Source of the DNA: Moringa oleifera
Taxonomy: Eukaryota > Streptophyta > Magnoliopsida > Brassicales > Moringaceae
DNA: 64,000 nt
Direction: 5' to 3'
NCBI GenBank assembly: GCA_021397835.1
Contig: JAJFZO010000256.1
Coordinates: forward strand, 3,456,501 to 3,520,500
The position numbers and the translations under genes are program-made. Position 1 is the first letter of the stretch, and each line of letters begins with the position of its first letter. Below are positions 13,800 through 24,761 of the stretch, one piece after another. The notes beneath the pieces were generated by a model. That model was given only the letters and a program-made list of their open reading frames with translations, searched no databases and had not been told where the DNA came from.

Positions 13800-16700
13800 T
13801 CTTCTATTAGTCCACGTCAAATAGCGGACCCCGCCCAATCTAACCACAGAGTTTTCTTGCTCATGATTCGCAAAGGAGTAAGTAGTAAGCCGTGGAGTGT
13901 CAGTGAAGTATATTTAGTAAGTTTTCAGCGTGCGTAGTGCGTACGTCATCCCCCACGCAAAAGAGCACTATGCCAGTCACCCGCGGTTGACATTAACTGC
14001 CATTAACGAATATTTTATTGGGCCACGTTGCGCAGATGAATTTAGTCACCACACAGAAGGCAGTTGCACGCTTTTGTGATATTCAAACGTGCTACAGTCA
14101 ACCGAAAAGAACTTCCCCAAATTATTTATTTGTTTTCAGCCGTTGGAAAATTAAATTAGTCTATTAATCCATTTTTTAAATTAAAAACCTTTTTACAGCT
14201 TAAAGCTAGAGAGAAAATAAATTAAAATATTATCACAGCTTAACATAACCTCCTCAATCCATGGCCGTTGATTTGCTTCCCACCACAATGTATTGATAAT
14301 ATAGATGCACTATTATTAAATTTACCCACTTTGGCGTACTTTTTACCATTGTTGTAATTTCAAATTTCTGGAATTGGTAATCCCTTGCCAATTGATGATA
14401 TGACAAGAGGTAGCATGTGGCAGAATTTATAAAATTTAATATATATATATATATATAAAAATTATAAAATTAAATAATACTAAATATAAAAAAATTAAAA
14501 TTATATTTGTTTTAATTTAAATTTAAAGAAATTGATTAAATTAATTATATGATCATTTTAAAATTTAATTTAAATTGAATCATGATTAATTTAAATAATT
14601 TTAAAAAATTAAAAATATTTGTATTGTTTAAATGTTTAAAAAATGATTCAGATAAATTTAGATTTTATTTTTTTATTTTTTAAATTTAAACCACTTTATT
14701 ATAATTCATAAATATTTTAAAATTTTGATAATATAAAATAAAAAAATACTTTCAAGGCTCATAGGTTTGTGAAATTGTGTGTGTTGCTAACCACATTTTT
14801 TTTTATATTCGGAAAAAAAAATTAAATCATAATTTTTAATAAAATTTTAATTGAAATATTTTAATTTTAAAATTTTTAATAAAATTTAAATTAAATCAAA
14901 TTAAAACATCGTCCAATATATAACTAACTCAATTGATATAATATAAAATAAAAAGTAAATATAGTTAAAAATTATTTTTGATATTTATTTTTATTTATAT
15001 ATTAAAATAAAAAATTATAAAACCAAATAACATTTAATACCATCAGTTATTTTTTCCCATCTTTTCTTTCCAAGATGAATTTGCATGATCATTGTCTGGA
15101 TTTTTCTTTTCTTTTCTATTTGTTGATATTCTTGTTTCTACAATTAACATGATTCCTTCTATGGGCACAAAAATTTCTTTTGGGCAGCAAAAAAAAAAAA
15201 AACAATAAAATTTGATTAAGTAAGCAAAGAGGTTCCTAAATTTGGGCAATTTGTGACAAAATTTCAACAACCAATAGACACTGCCATCCACCTTCCCTTT
15301 CTTTTGAAAAGGACATTCTGCCTGTTTTGGATTTTGCTTCTTACTCTTCAAAATTTTCACCTACCCAATTTAAAATTTAAAAATTTAAATTTTTTATTAA
15401 TTTCTTATTTGTTTTTATTGGGAAGCCACCATTGGACTTAGGGCTAGCCACCTTAGCTTTTTGGTTACATGTGTAATGTGTTCATAAATGAGATTTGACG
15501 ATATTATTCTTGGTTTGGTTTATGCCAAATTGCCTACCAAGAAAAGTCTACCCTCACAAATTAGAATTCAATAAGAGTGTCTCAAGCATGCTTGTTCTTC
15601 AAAATTTATGAAAGAGAAAATAAATTAAGTTTATTAGTATATTTTTACATTGAGGCTCATGTATTATAAGGGATGAGAATTTTTTTGGGTTATATTATTA
15701 TTTAAATATTTTTAATGATTGTTTAAATAAATATAAAAAACTTTGAATGACATTTATTTTTATTTTATATTTAAAATATAGACTGAATCAATTATTATAC
15801 ATATGATATTTTTATTTGATTTAATTTATATTTTATCAAAAAATTTAAAAATTAAAGATAATCAAACTGAGATCTAGTACAATAAATTTTTATTTCAAAT
15901 ATTTAAATTACTATTACAAAAATTTAAAATTATTTTAAGTGAAAAACATATTTTTTTCAAAATTTACACAATTATCTGAGTTAAGATCCAATTTGCACGA
16001 ACTGATATATTAGATGTACAATTGATTTAATCAACACATCAAGGTTTTTATTAAAAAGTACATTTATTCAATGTTTTTATATTTATTTTAATTATTTTTA
16101 TAATTTATCATACTAAAAAAATAAATGTTATTAACTTATTTTATTCAATTATAAAGTGTTAATCTACTTTAAAAAATATTAAAAATCATAGGCATTTATC
16201 TATTTCTAAAATTTATCATATACTTTTGTTGATTTCCCATGATCTTCACTTTCGGTAATAAAAATTAAGGATCATTTCATCCACAAATATTAATTTAAAG
16301 GTATTGCATATCTTAACAAGGATTACAAATCTATAATGTCAACTAGTTTCCATAAAATTTAAAATTTAATTAATTTCATAACCTTGCTGATAAAGACTTC
16401 AATGTACTTTAAATCATCCGTAACATCTAAACAATAAATAACATGTTGTATAACTAACCTGTTGATTGACTAAGAAATACTTGAAAAGACCTCTATTTTC
16501 AATGTTGTATTTCCATATTTAAGTTTCACGATTTCTTTTCTATATTATGTTATAATTTAATTTAAAATATTAATGTGTTTGCTTATAATCATCAGGCCAG
16601 GTTCATTTGATTAATGGAAACCTGTAATTGGACTGTCCCCATCATCTTTGGTCATGTTGATAAGCATTAGGGGACTAATTCAACTTAAAATCAAGCTTTC

Positions 16701-18216
16701 AAGACCTAAAAAGTAATCATGTGATAAGACATGAAAGGCAATTATATGGGGCAGGCCACTTGCCTTACTCTTGTACAGGGCAGTGAAATTGCCTTCTCTC
16801 TGGGGCTACTCAAAATTTAATTGCATAGTTTACTCTCCACTCTTTTATGTGACTTTAGTTTACAATTATTTATTAAGATATCTTAGAAGGTAAAGTTGTC
16901 ATCTTTATTCTAAAATTAAAGATCGGTAGGATGTTAATTGCATAGCTTAAAATGTTAACATCAATAATAAAATTGAAAAGTTCGTTTTCAGTAAAGCTAT
17001 AATAAATTCAGGTTATCTTTATTTAAATTGTAACAATTTAATTAATTAGGAGAAAAATTCTCATACAACAAAGCTTCTAAATTAACAAATTAAAGATCAT
17101 TAAGTTTGAATCTCATATTTATTTATTTAGTACTTTTCATAATTAAAAAATTTGATATTTAATTTTTTTAGTTAATTACATTAAAAAAATTATATTTTAC
17201 TTACAATCTCAAATCAAATAAAAATTTATAAAAAAATCATATTTATTTAAAATTTATATTTTTATTAAATTTTTAATATAAAACTTTTATTTATAATTTT
17301 TATTAATAGATTTGTATAAACACATAATGTGTATGTGATTTTTATTTTGTATAATTATTCTAATATCTTTTTAAACAGTATAAAAACAAATAATATTTTT
17401 ATTTTATTTAAATATTTATATGTTAATATGTTCTGTTAAGTTTAACATAAAAAAAATATTTTCTTTGTTCTGATAATATTTAAAAAAATTTAAATAGTTA
17501 CACACGTAAAGTCGAATACATATCACACATAAATGTAAAATCATTAATAATAATAATAATGTAAATTCAATAAAAATACTAATTTTTAATAAATATAATT
17601 TCTTGTAAATTTTGATTTAGAATAATAAATAATACGCATGTTTCATTTAATTTTAATTTTTTTTCTTAAAAGTTTATAAGCATATTGTTTGATGACTAAA
17701 TTTTTTTGTTGTATTATGTAAGATAAATATATAAAAAAAACATGAACTCTAGTAGCTTTTTATTTTACTCATCAAAATATCTATTGAATCAATAGTACTT
17801 ATACTGTATTAATTTAATTTTTTTATATTATATACACACAATACAAGAATATTACACACCATCTAATAAAACTATGATGTATTAAAAAATTTAAATCAAT
17901 GTTAAAAATTTTATAAATTAAAAAATTTTTGTAATAATTTTTAACTTAAAATAAATATTCGAACAATCATTACAAAAAATTTTAAAAAATAAAAATATTT
18001 TTTAAAATTTTATAATTATTAAAATTCATTAAGAAATTATAAAAAATAACTTGTAACCGAACATTAAATTCGAAATAAAATATAAAATTATTTAAACTAT
18101 TTTTTAAAATATTAATTCAATGACGATACATCTACACTCTTAGTTTTTTAATCATTTAAATTAATGTTTAATTTACATCAAATTTAAAAATTAAAAGTAC
18201 AATTAATCTGATGTTT
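13800..18216. other. Intergenic region, CAD distal promoter side
   Basis: The first 300 bases, upstream of CAD, are less AT-rich and contain ACGT-core and other promoter-like sequence. From about 14.1 kb the DNA is strongly AT-rich with repeated short phrases and an (AT)n tract, and it holds no credible coding ORF. A less AT-rich patch at about 16.58-16.80 kb resembles unique sequence but I recognise nothing in it. Confidence 0.6.
14439..14456. repeat. (AT)9 microsatellite
   Basis: A perfect run of AT dinucleotides in AT-rich intergenic DNA. Similar runs occur near 25.23, 27.10, 40.85, 41.57 and 42.06 kb. Confidence 0.9.
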
Positions 18217-18476
18217 AATGTTTCAATCGATTGCCACGAATGAATCTTGGTCAATATGCATAGCAGACTCTAGTTTCCTAGCCTTACAAGTAAGAAATAT
18301 TATGGAAAGAGACAAACTAGCTAATTCTCATCTTTTTAATGCACAAAAAATTTACAAATCAAGCATTTCAGATTGTTTATGGAGTGGTTGCATAAGTAGT
18401 TGTACTGAGTTCAAAGTTTTGTTAATCCTTGTCTTTCTTAGAGAATATAATAACTTGAATACAAGTAAACCTTAAA

Positions 18477-18530
18477 CTCTAACTCTAACTCTAACCCTAA
18501 CCCTAACCCTAACCCTAACCCTAACCCTAG
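18477..18530. repeat. Interstitial telomere-like array, hexameric CCCTAA
   Basis: Three CTCTAA units (18477-18494) are followed by five perfect CCCTAA units (18495-18524) and one CCCTAG (18525-18530). The unit is a 6-mer, the vertebrate/Asparagales type of telomere repeat, not the CCCTAAA 7-mer usual in plants. The array lies in unique-looking DNA between CAD and the pseudouridine synthase, about 470 bases past the latter's stop codon. It is far too short to be a chromosome end. Confidence 0.9.
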
Positions 18531-19003
18531 CCGATCATCAAACCATAACACAATAATTGTCGTCAGGCACCAAAGATGAATATGACGTGTCAGCGAAAAG
18601 AGGCTACAGGAATGCTTAATTGAACCTGTAATGAGAAAGTAAAACTACAAGCAACAGAAGCATATGGCAATTAGTGATTACTCATAAACATTATAAACTT
18701 GAATAGGAAATGAAGATAATAAACATGAAAACATGAGATGCAATGCCTCAAAGATTTGAGATCATTTAGCAGTCAACTCTCATAATGTAGTGCTGCAGAT
18801 TGGGGTATCAAACAGTGGTTAAAAGCCAAAACAAGCTTAGTGATGCGACTGATGGCAACATGATAAAGCAGAAAATGATAAGCATACACCCATAATTCAA
18901 TTATTGCACTATACGCCATCAATGAATCTGCCTTTTCTTTCTATTCAAATAATTAAAACAAGTAGTTTATGAAGATGGAAGCTACCAATGTTCCAGTTGT
19001 ACT
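18531..19003. other. Downstream flank of the pseudouridine synthase gene
   Basis: Moderately AT-rich sequence right after the telomere-like array. The part nearest 19003 is probably the 3' UTR of the minus-strand pseudouridine synthase. No ORF of note. Confidence 0.5.
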
Positions 19004-22000
19004 TCAAGTATCTAATAGTTCCCAACTTATTTGCATGTGGGAAGGCATCGGTGCAGTGAATTTGAGAGTTTCCAGTTCTGAAAGGTTGCAGTTTGAAGAA
19101 AACTGCACATTTTTCAAAGCTTGAGAAACATTGGGCAAAATCATTTCCTTACAGTGAAGATGAAGTTGAGGTTGCTTTCCGGTGACACTCCCACTCTCCA
19201 AATCCAGGTCATCAGGACATGCTTTGACCTTGAGAAACTTCTCACCTGAGTTCTTTTTGAAATCAGAGCAAAGCCACTTCCTATGGGCCTGCCAACCATA
19301 CTTATAATCCCCAACTATTGGTGTTCCTAATACCTCGGCGCAGTGTACACGGAGCTGTTGCACCCAGCAAATTGTTAAAAGGGAGTTGAGGCAGGTGAAA
19401 AACTGGTAAGAAAAGTTGAAACAGAGAGCAACCAGAAATCAAGATAGCATTTTGGTTTTGATCCATACCTGGTGCTTTCTACCAGTGAGAGGGAACAGCT
19501 CTAACCATGTGAAACCTGCATCATTATAATTATCTTCATAACACGAGAAAGTAGTCAAGAAAGCATTCCATCACTATTTCACTTAATTTGTGGATGCAAA
19601 TAACCCCAAAATGAAAAGGAGAAAATGAATTAAATTGGCATTGTTTCAAAACATAGGTTCATGTACCACCTCTCATACATTACCAACCAACTTACAGGTT
19701 GCTAATGCTCTAATGGATTTGGAAACAAGTAATCTTGAATAAGTTGAATAGGTAAAATGAGGCAGACTTAGAAAATTAATGCATGCTGTGACTCTGGGTC
19801 AGTGTATGCGTATGGATCAGTTTGTCAGTGCATGTGGCACAATGCCAAGTTGTTCCTCCATAAACCCCATTCATACAACGAATACGATACATTCATTAAC
19901 TTGATAGAGTTGGTCTTTCCCCCATAACTTGATCAAACTAAAAAAAAAAGATCTTACTCATATCATACATTCTCCTAGTACCTGAAGGATTCTAAGTTGG
20001 TCAACATTAAAGAAAATGGGAAATGAGTTCATTCCTATCATGTTGGAGCAATCCAATTAAAATTATTTCTTCTCAGTACCTGTCTGGAATTCAAGGTGAA
20101 ATCAGTTTCAGAATATAATATAATGAACTCATTTCATTTTGTCTGTGTTTTGTTTTATGTGCTCTAATATGTGTGTGTCTTCCTGCCATATACAGAAAAT
20201 GAGACAAGTGTTGCTCCAGCAATCATTTAATGCATTTTGGAACACGTTCCACCATGTTACATGATTCTTGGATATTAGGATAAGCATGATTTCCAAAAAT
20301 AAGGGAAACATAGTCAGTCAAGCATGAGGTAAGTATCGTAATCTTCCTCTGTTGTATTATCTCCAAAAACAAATTGAATCATGACTTAATTGGACAAATT
20401 GACCAATTTTTTCTTTTTTGTGTTTTCAATGTATCTCCCAATATGTCTACCCTCTGACCCATCGTGAGATATATGTTGGTCGTATCGACATGTTGTCTGT
20501 GCGTAAGAACTAGTTTCGATTTCACACCACAGATAATAGGTAGCAACCTTGGTTATATGCAATTTACTTAATATTTTTGATACACCTACTGTGATCAATA
20601 TCTATTACATGCTTTGCACCCATTTGATTGGGTTAATTGCCTAATGGTTAATTACTGGAGACAACTGTTTTGTGCTTTATATGTCATAATCATCCCAAGG
20701 ATTTTTCTCAAAACTACTTTGTTAGTGTTTGAGCAGTTGCTAGTGTGTCTGTATTTGTGCATGTCTTCACATTTGTGCATGCATGTCCAACACTTCCTAC
20801 TCCTCATGTTTCCAGCAGTATGGTGATCTACAGAGCACTATACAACAAGGTTGAAGAGAAGTTCACCACTAACCATGTGATGATGACTTAATCACCCGAT
20901 AATGTGTTACTGCATGCTGAGAGGTTGCAACTTGGGCACCGTCAACGACTGTAATTCGATCAGACTTTCCATTATCCACAACCACCTAAAATCCATGTAA
21001 AATAAAATATTATAACTAAAGTAGATAGTGAAATGTGACGAGCAGGGACAATGATAAGTCTACTGTGATACATTGGATGTGTGAAAATAAAGAAATAGTT
21101 ATAGTCTATCAGGACCATCATCCACATGGCAATTGGTCCAACTTGATCATAATCATGCAATAGTAGAAAGCATATTATCAGCAATTCTTGCTGATGAGGG
21201 AGAATTTTATCTCTAGCAAGACTATTTTGTGCCGCAAAGAAGTCATTTAAACAGGAAACATATCATATAAATCCTAACCTGTGAACTGCACACAGTGGTC
21301 ACCAAAAAACAAGGATCAAAATGCTGACTTCATAATCTTTAGCATTTAATCATATTACATATTTCGACATAGCCGGAAAAGTGTAAAGAAAGATCTGAAT
21401 TTGGATGGTTTAGGAATTTCAAGTTGTATTAAGCATTCACCAGGACAATTGAAGATACAGCCCTGTTCCATCAAAAAATTTAGGGGCTTAAAAGAAGTAA
21501 AATTGTAATTAACATATGCTAGGCATCAAGAGGCTAACCTTTCCAAGCGGTGCTGAGATCAACCCCCTGGGAAGTCTTGGAAACCCAATGACAAGAGCCC
21601 AATATCTTCTTTGCAGGAACTTTTTGTTCTTGTCTTTGTCCTTGAAATGAAATGAGTTCAACTGTAACTATGACTATATAATTGACTGCAGATATTATAA
21701 ATGTACTTCTGACAGAAAGTAAGCAAAAGAAGAAAGAGGAATGGAGATTTACCTCTTTTGATGCACTAAAAGTTTTCTCACGGAAGATGGTATGCAGAAC
21801 TGTTGCACTTGTTTGTGTTCTCCCTAACACCAATAGCCCACTACAATCTTTGTCAAGTCTGTGCACCTAATAAGCACCAAACTTATGGATGGAAAGATAA
21901 GGATTCATAACACTAAACCCATAAAAAAGGAACTTGTAGAGTACAGTGGTAGCCCAAGGACTTTCACTAAAACAATGAAAATCTTTCATATCCAATTGCA

Positions 22001-23462
22001 TTAGGGAACTCACCAACCGAGGAGGTTCTGAGTAATCAAAAATTAAACAAGTGGCAGCCAACTCATCTAAACTTCTTTTGATTCCAATGCCACCCTGTTC
22101 AAGCATAGATATTGATAATTTCAGGAAAAAAAGAAAATAAAAAAATACATCATATCATCACTTCACAAGCCTAAACAGAAAAAGCAAAAATGCATGATAC
22201 TTTACCTGAACAGGCATCCCGGGGGGTTTATTGACAACGAGAATGGCTGAGTCCTAGTTTGTATATGCATATTGACATGTTAGAGGGAAGTTGGCTGGAG
22301 ATACACAATGAATCATCCAAAAGTTTAGATGTTGAAAACCTTATATAGCAGCAAGCTTCGGATAAAGTCCACTTCCTCTTCACTGCAATGGCACTCTTGT
22401 TTCTTGGTAGGGAACTCTTGTACAGTTATAGGAAGATAGATTTGATCTCCAATACTCAACATGTCCTTAGCTGCCACCTTCGAATAATCTTAAAAATCAG
22501 AAACAAAAACCCCTTTTTCATAACTGTAAATCAAATATATTAGCACCAGATGACTGTACAACATGTTCTAGCTACAAAAACGAGCAAATTATATTCAAAT
22601 GAGAAAGTAATTACCCTTTTGAGTTGACCACTTTGTAATTCACCATTACAATGAGAAACTCTCATTGTGGATCCTCTGCGGACCTGCAAATTGTCTCACC
22701 AATGTTTTAGAATCAATGAAACTTTAACATTTAATGCATCAACAGATGTAGATAATTACCTGATAATTTTCACAATATTGAAATTGATTCTAAAAGGTTT
22801 CTTTTTTTTTAAGGACAAAAATATCCTTTAACCTAAATAGGCTAAATTCCTACAAGACAGTAATAACATGTCGTTCATTGCACTGAAATAAACTGCTGCC
22901 CTTGAATCCCCCACCCCCCAGAAAAAAAAAAAATCAAATAAATAAAAAAAGGATACTGCAAAATAATCACAACTGACATCTACCTTGAACTGCCTATTAT
23001 CAAGAAAGAAAAAGTAACGAGAAACAGCTATAACAACAATCGAAATAGTAATTCTGATACGAAAATTCATTGTCTTTCTTAAGCTGAGATCGAAGAACAA
23101 ACCTGTCTTAAGCGAAACAATTTCTGCACGAGGCTTCTAGGGAGCTCGGGGCAGCACCGAAGAATCCATTTAACCGCGGTAATTTTGCTCTCGGCTGCGG
23201 CTTTTGCACTACCACCGGCCACGAGCTCTCTTCCCAAGGCAGAGCCGTCGACGCTGGGAGTAAAGGGAGGTAAAGTGAACCATTTCCCTTTCTTGTTTTT
23301 ACTACGGCCTCGCTCATATCCAGTCAATGTTTCTGCACTGGTACTGTAGTGGGACTGATGTACATAAACGGCTAAGATGACTAACCTAGCTCCAGCACTT
23401 GCGGCAGTGGACGGCGGTGACCGGAGGAGGCGACGGAGTATTGTGGGTCCCACCTCCACCAT
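19004..23462 (-). CDS. RPU4: RluA-type RNA pseudouridine synthase, probably mitochondrial (10 exons, 473 aa)
   Basis: Isomerises specific uridines to pseudouridine in structured RNA, probably in mitochondria. Exons in transcript order: 23103-23462, 22615-22683, 22340-22477, 22206-22253, 22014-22094, 21753-21866, 21539-21640, 20874-20985, 19469-19515, 19004-19354; total 1422 nt. The basic, serine-rich N-terminus (R10, R11, R14, R26, no early acid run) fits a mitochondrial presequence. An S4-like region (about 105-165) comes first, then [16 protein letters not shown] (190-205). The RluA catalytic motif [11 protein letters not shown] carries the nucleophile D237. The [20 protein letters not shown] motif follows, then an extended C-terminal tail. 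Penultimate intron 19516-20873 is unusually long. Closest to the plant RPU3/RPU4 pair; adjacency to CAD favours RPU4. Confidence 0.92.
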
Positions 23463-23951
23463 TTTGATCGAGTCCCCTCACAAGGTTTATATTGTACATT
23501 TCTATAACTAGGGGAGAGGTGGGAGGTTTAGTGTCATTGCATAGCACCGCAAATTTGTAACTTGAGAGACCAATTGGTTGGCCTCCTTCGAACTGGGTTT
23601 TAATAATATATATTTAAAAATAATTTATTAATTTAAATTTATATATTTAAAAAATATTTTTAATAATATATATTTTTTAATGTAATTTTTAGATCAACCA
23701 TTCAATTTGATGTAAAATTTATTTATTGTGATTGTTTTAAATTTTTAATAATATAATTTAAAATATATATTATTTAATAATAATAATTTTGAAACTTTTT
23801 TTATGGATAGTTTGGACATTTTTATATTTACTAAAAATTTAAAATTAAATTTATTATATAAAATTTTTAATTTAAATATTTAAAAATTTTAAATTTTTAA
23901 TAATATTTAATTTAAATATTTAAATTTTTTAAAATTTTGATAGTATTTAAT

Positions 23952-24188
23952 TTAAATCAACTTGATTGGCCGTAAAAGGGTCGAATTGTATCCGAGGAAC
24001 AGGAGAACACCAAAAAAGTCAGAACTCGATCCGGGAATTTCATTAGACCTCGAATAGCTCCGACTCTTGGAGGATAGCAATACTGGATATGTTCGCCCAC
24101 ATTTATACCGCGAGACTATATGCAACGCCTGGGCATCCATCCAATGCATTCTTTTCGATCTTATACCCACGAATTTAATTAATAGCAT
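23952..24188 (-). other. Unidentified non-AT-rich island with a 78-codon ORF
   Basis: About 220 bases of near-balanced base composition are set between AT-rich blocks. On the minus strand it is open for 78 codons and the other two minus-strand frames also have long open stretches, so the ORF alone proves little. I do not recognise the protein. It could be an inserted organellar or retroelement fragment or a decayed gene piece; I cannot decide by eye. Confidence 0.25.
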
Positions 24189-24300
24189 AGTATAAATAGC
24201 AATTTAGTCTTTATAATTATTTTGATTTGAAAAAAATAAAATGACATCTTCTCCTTCTTCTTTTTCTATTTTTTAATTGAAAAAACATTATAAACACAAA

Positions 24301-24324
24301 AATAATAATAATAATAATAATAAT
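24301..24324. repeat. (AAT)8 microsatellite
   Basis: Eight perfect AAT units just beyond the 3' end of the minus-strand PIP-like gene, probably in or next to its 3' UTR. Confidence 0.9.
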
Positions 24325-24400
24325 AAAATAAGAACAAGGTACAACAGATCATGTCCCCAGTTTACATAACGATCCTTCAGAAAGGAAAATGGGTTACGGT

Positions 24401-24676
24401 TTACGGGTTCATGGTACTGAACCGGGTGTGCCCCTGGCCAGCGCTGGGACCGGACCCTTGGTCCTGTCGGAGAACCACATGAGCCACTTCCGGTCTTTTG
24501 TGTCCGGGGCCACTTGGGCTCGGCCCAGACTGCATGATCTCCACCGCCAGCCGCTTGCCTTTCAACGTCGAATCCTCCGTTAAGGGCCGAGCTGGTTCAG
24601 TTTCTGGGATGACGAAGCTTAGCAAGAAGAGAAGAAGAAGAGAAGCGACGACGACGTTTGTTGGTTCTCCAGCCAT
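24401..24676 (-). CDS. Secreted peptide precursor of PIP/PIPL type, two SGPS-GH cores (91 aa)
   Basis: Small single-exon gene for a prepropeptide that should be secreted and cut to short signalling peptides. Residues 1-28 form a signal peptide (M-A-G-E-P-T-N, then V-V-V-A-S and a leucine core). A charged variable middle follows, then two C-terminal cores: SGPSPSGPGH and SGPSAGQGH. The S-G-P-S...G-x-G-H pattern is that of PAMP-induced peptides and their relatives (PIP/PIPL), which act through leucine-rich receptor kinases in immunity and stress. CEP and IDA-like peptides share parts of this pattern but normally lack the SGPS start. The ATG at 24676 was chosen over one 16 codons upstream because it begins a clean signal peptide. 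A TATA box lies 76-81 bases upstream. Confidence 0.8.
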   Translation of the reverse strand: MAGEPTNVVVASLLLLFLLSFVIPETEPARPLTEDSTLKGKRLAVEIMQSGPSPSGPGHKRPEVAHVVLRQDQGSGPSAGQGHTRFSTMNP

Positions 24677-24751
24677 TTTTAAAGCTTCTGTTGGTTTACC
24701 TGAGAATGTTTTGAGAAGATACACAGAGATTCATCAGTGGGTTGGTGTCGT

Positions 24752-24757
24752 TTTATA
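24752..24757 (-). promoter_or_regulatory. TATA box of the minus-strand PIP-like gene
   Basis: CTATAAAAC on the minus strand, with TATAAA about 76-81 bases before the chosen start codon, at the spacing expected for a short 5' UTR. Confidence 0.6.
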
Positions 24758-24761
24758 GTAC

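Larger units (their letters stand above)
23463..24340. other. Intergenic region between RPU and the first PIP-like gene
   Basis: Just upstream of the pseudouridine synthase is a short promoter-like stretch (23463-23600). An AT-rich stretch follows, then at 23965-24180 a sharply less AT-rich island, described separately. No supported gene. Confidence 0.6.

Noticed and set aside
18218..18475. 85-codon plus-strand ORF next to the telomere-like array
   Set aside because: No recognisable domain, no promoter signals, and its composition is like the surrounding spacer.
18477..18530. A true chromosome end
   Set aside because: The array is only 54 bases and is flanked by unique sequence and normal genes on both sides.
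24401..24724. Longer form of the minus-strand PIP-like precursor starting 16 codons upstream
   Set aside because: The extra residues would sit in front of a clean signal peptide and lie about where transcription should start given the TATA box.
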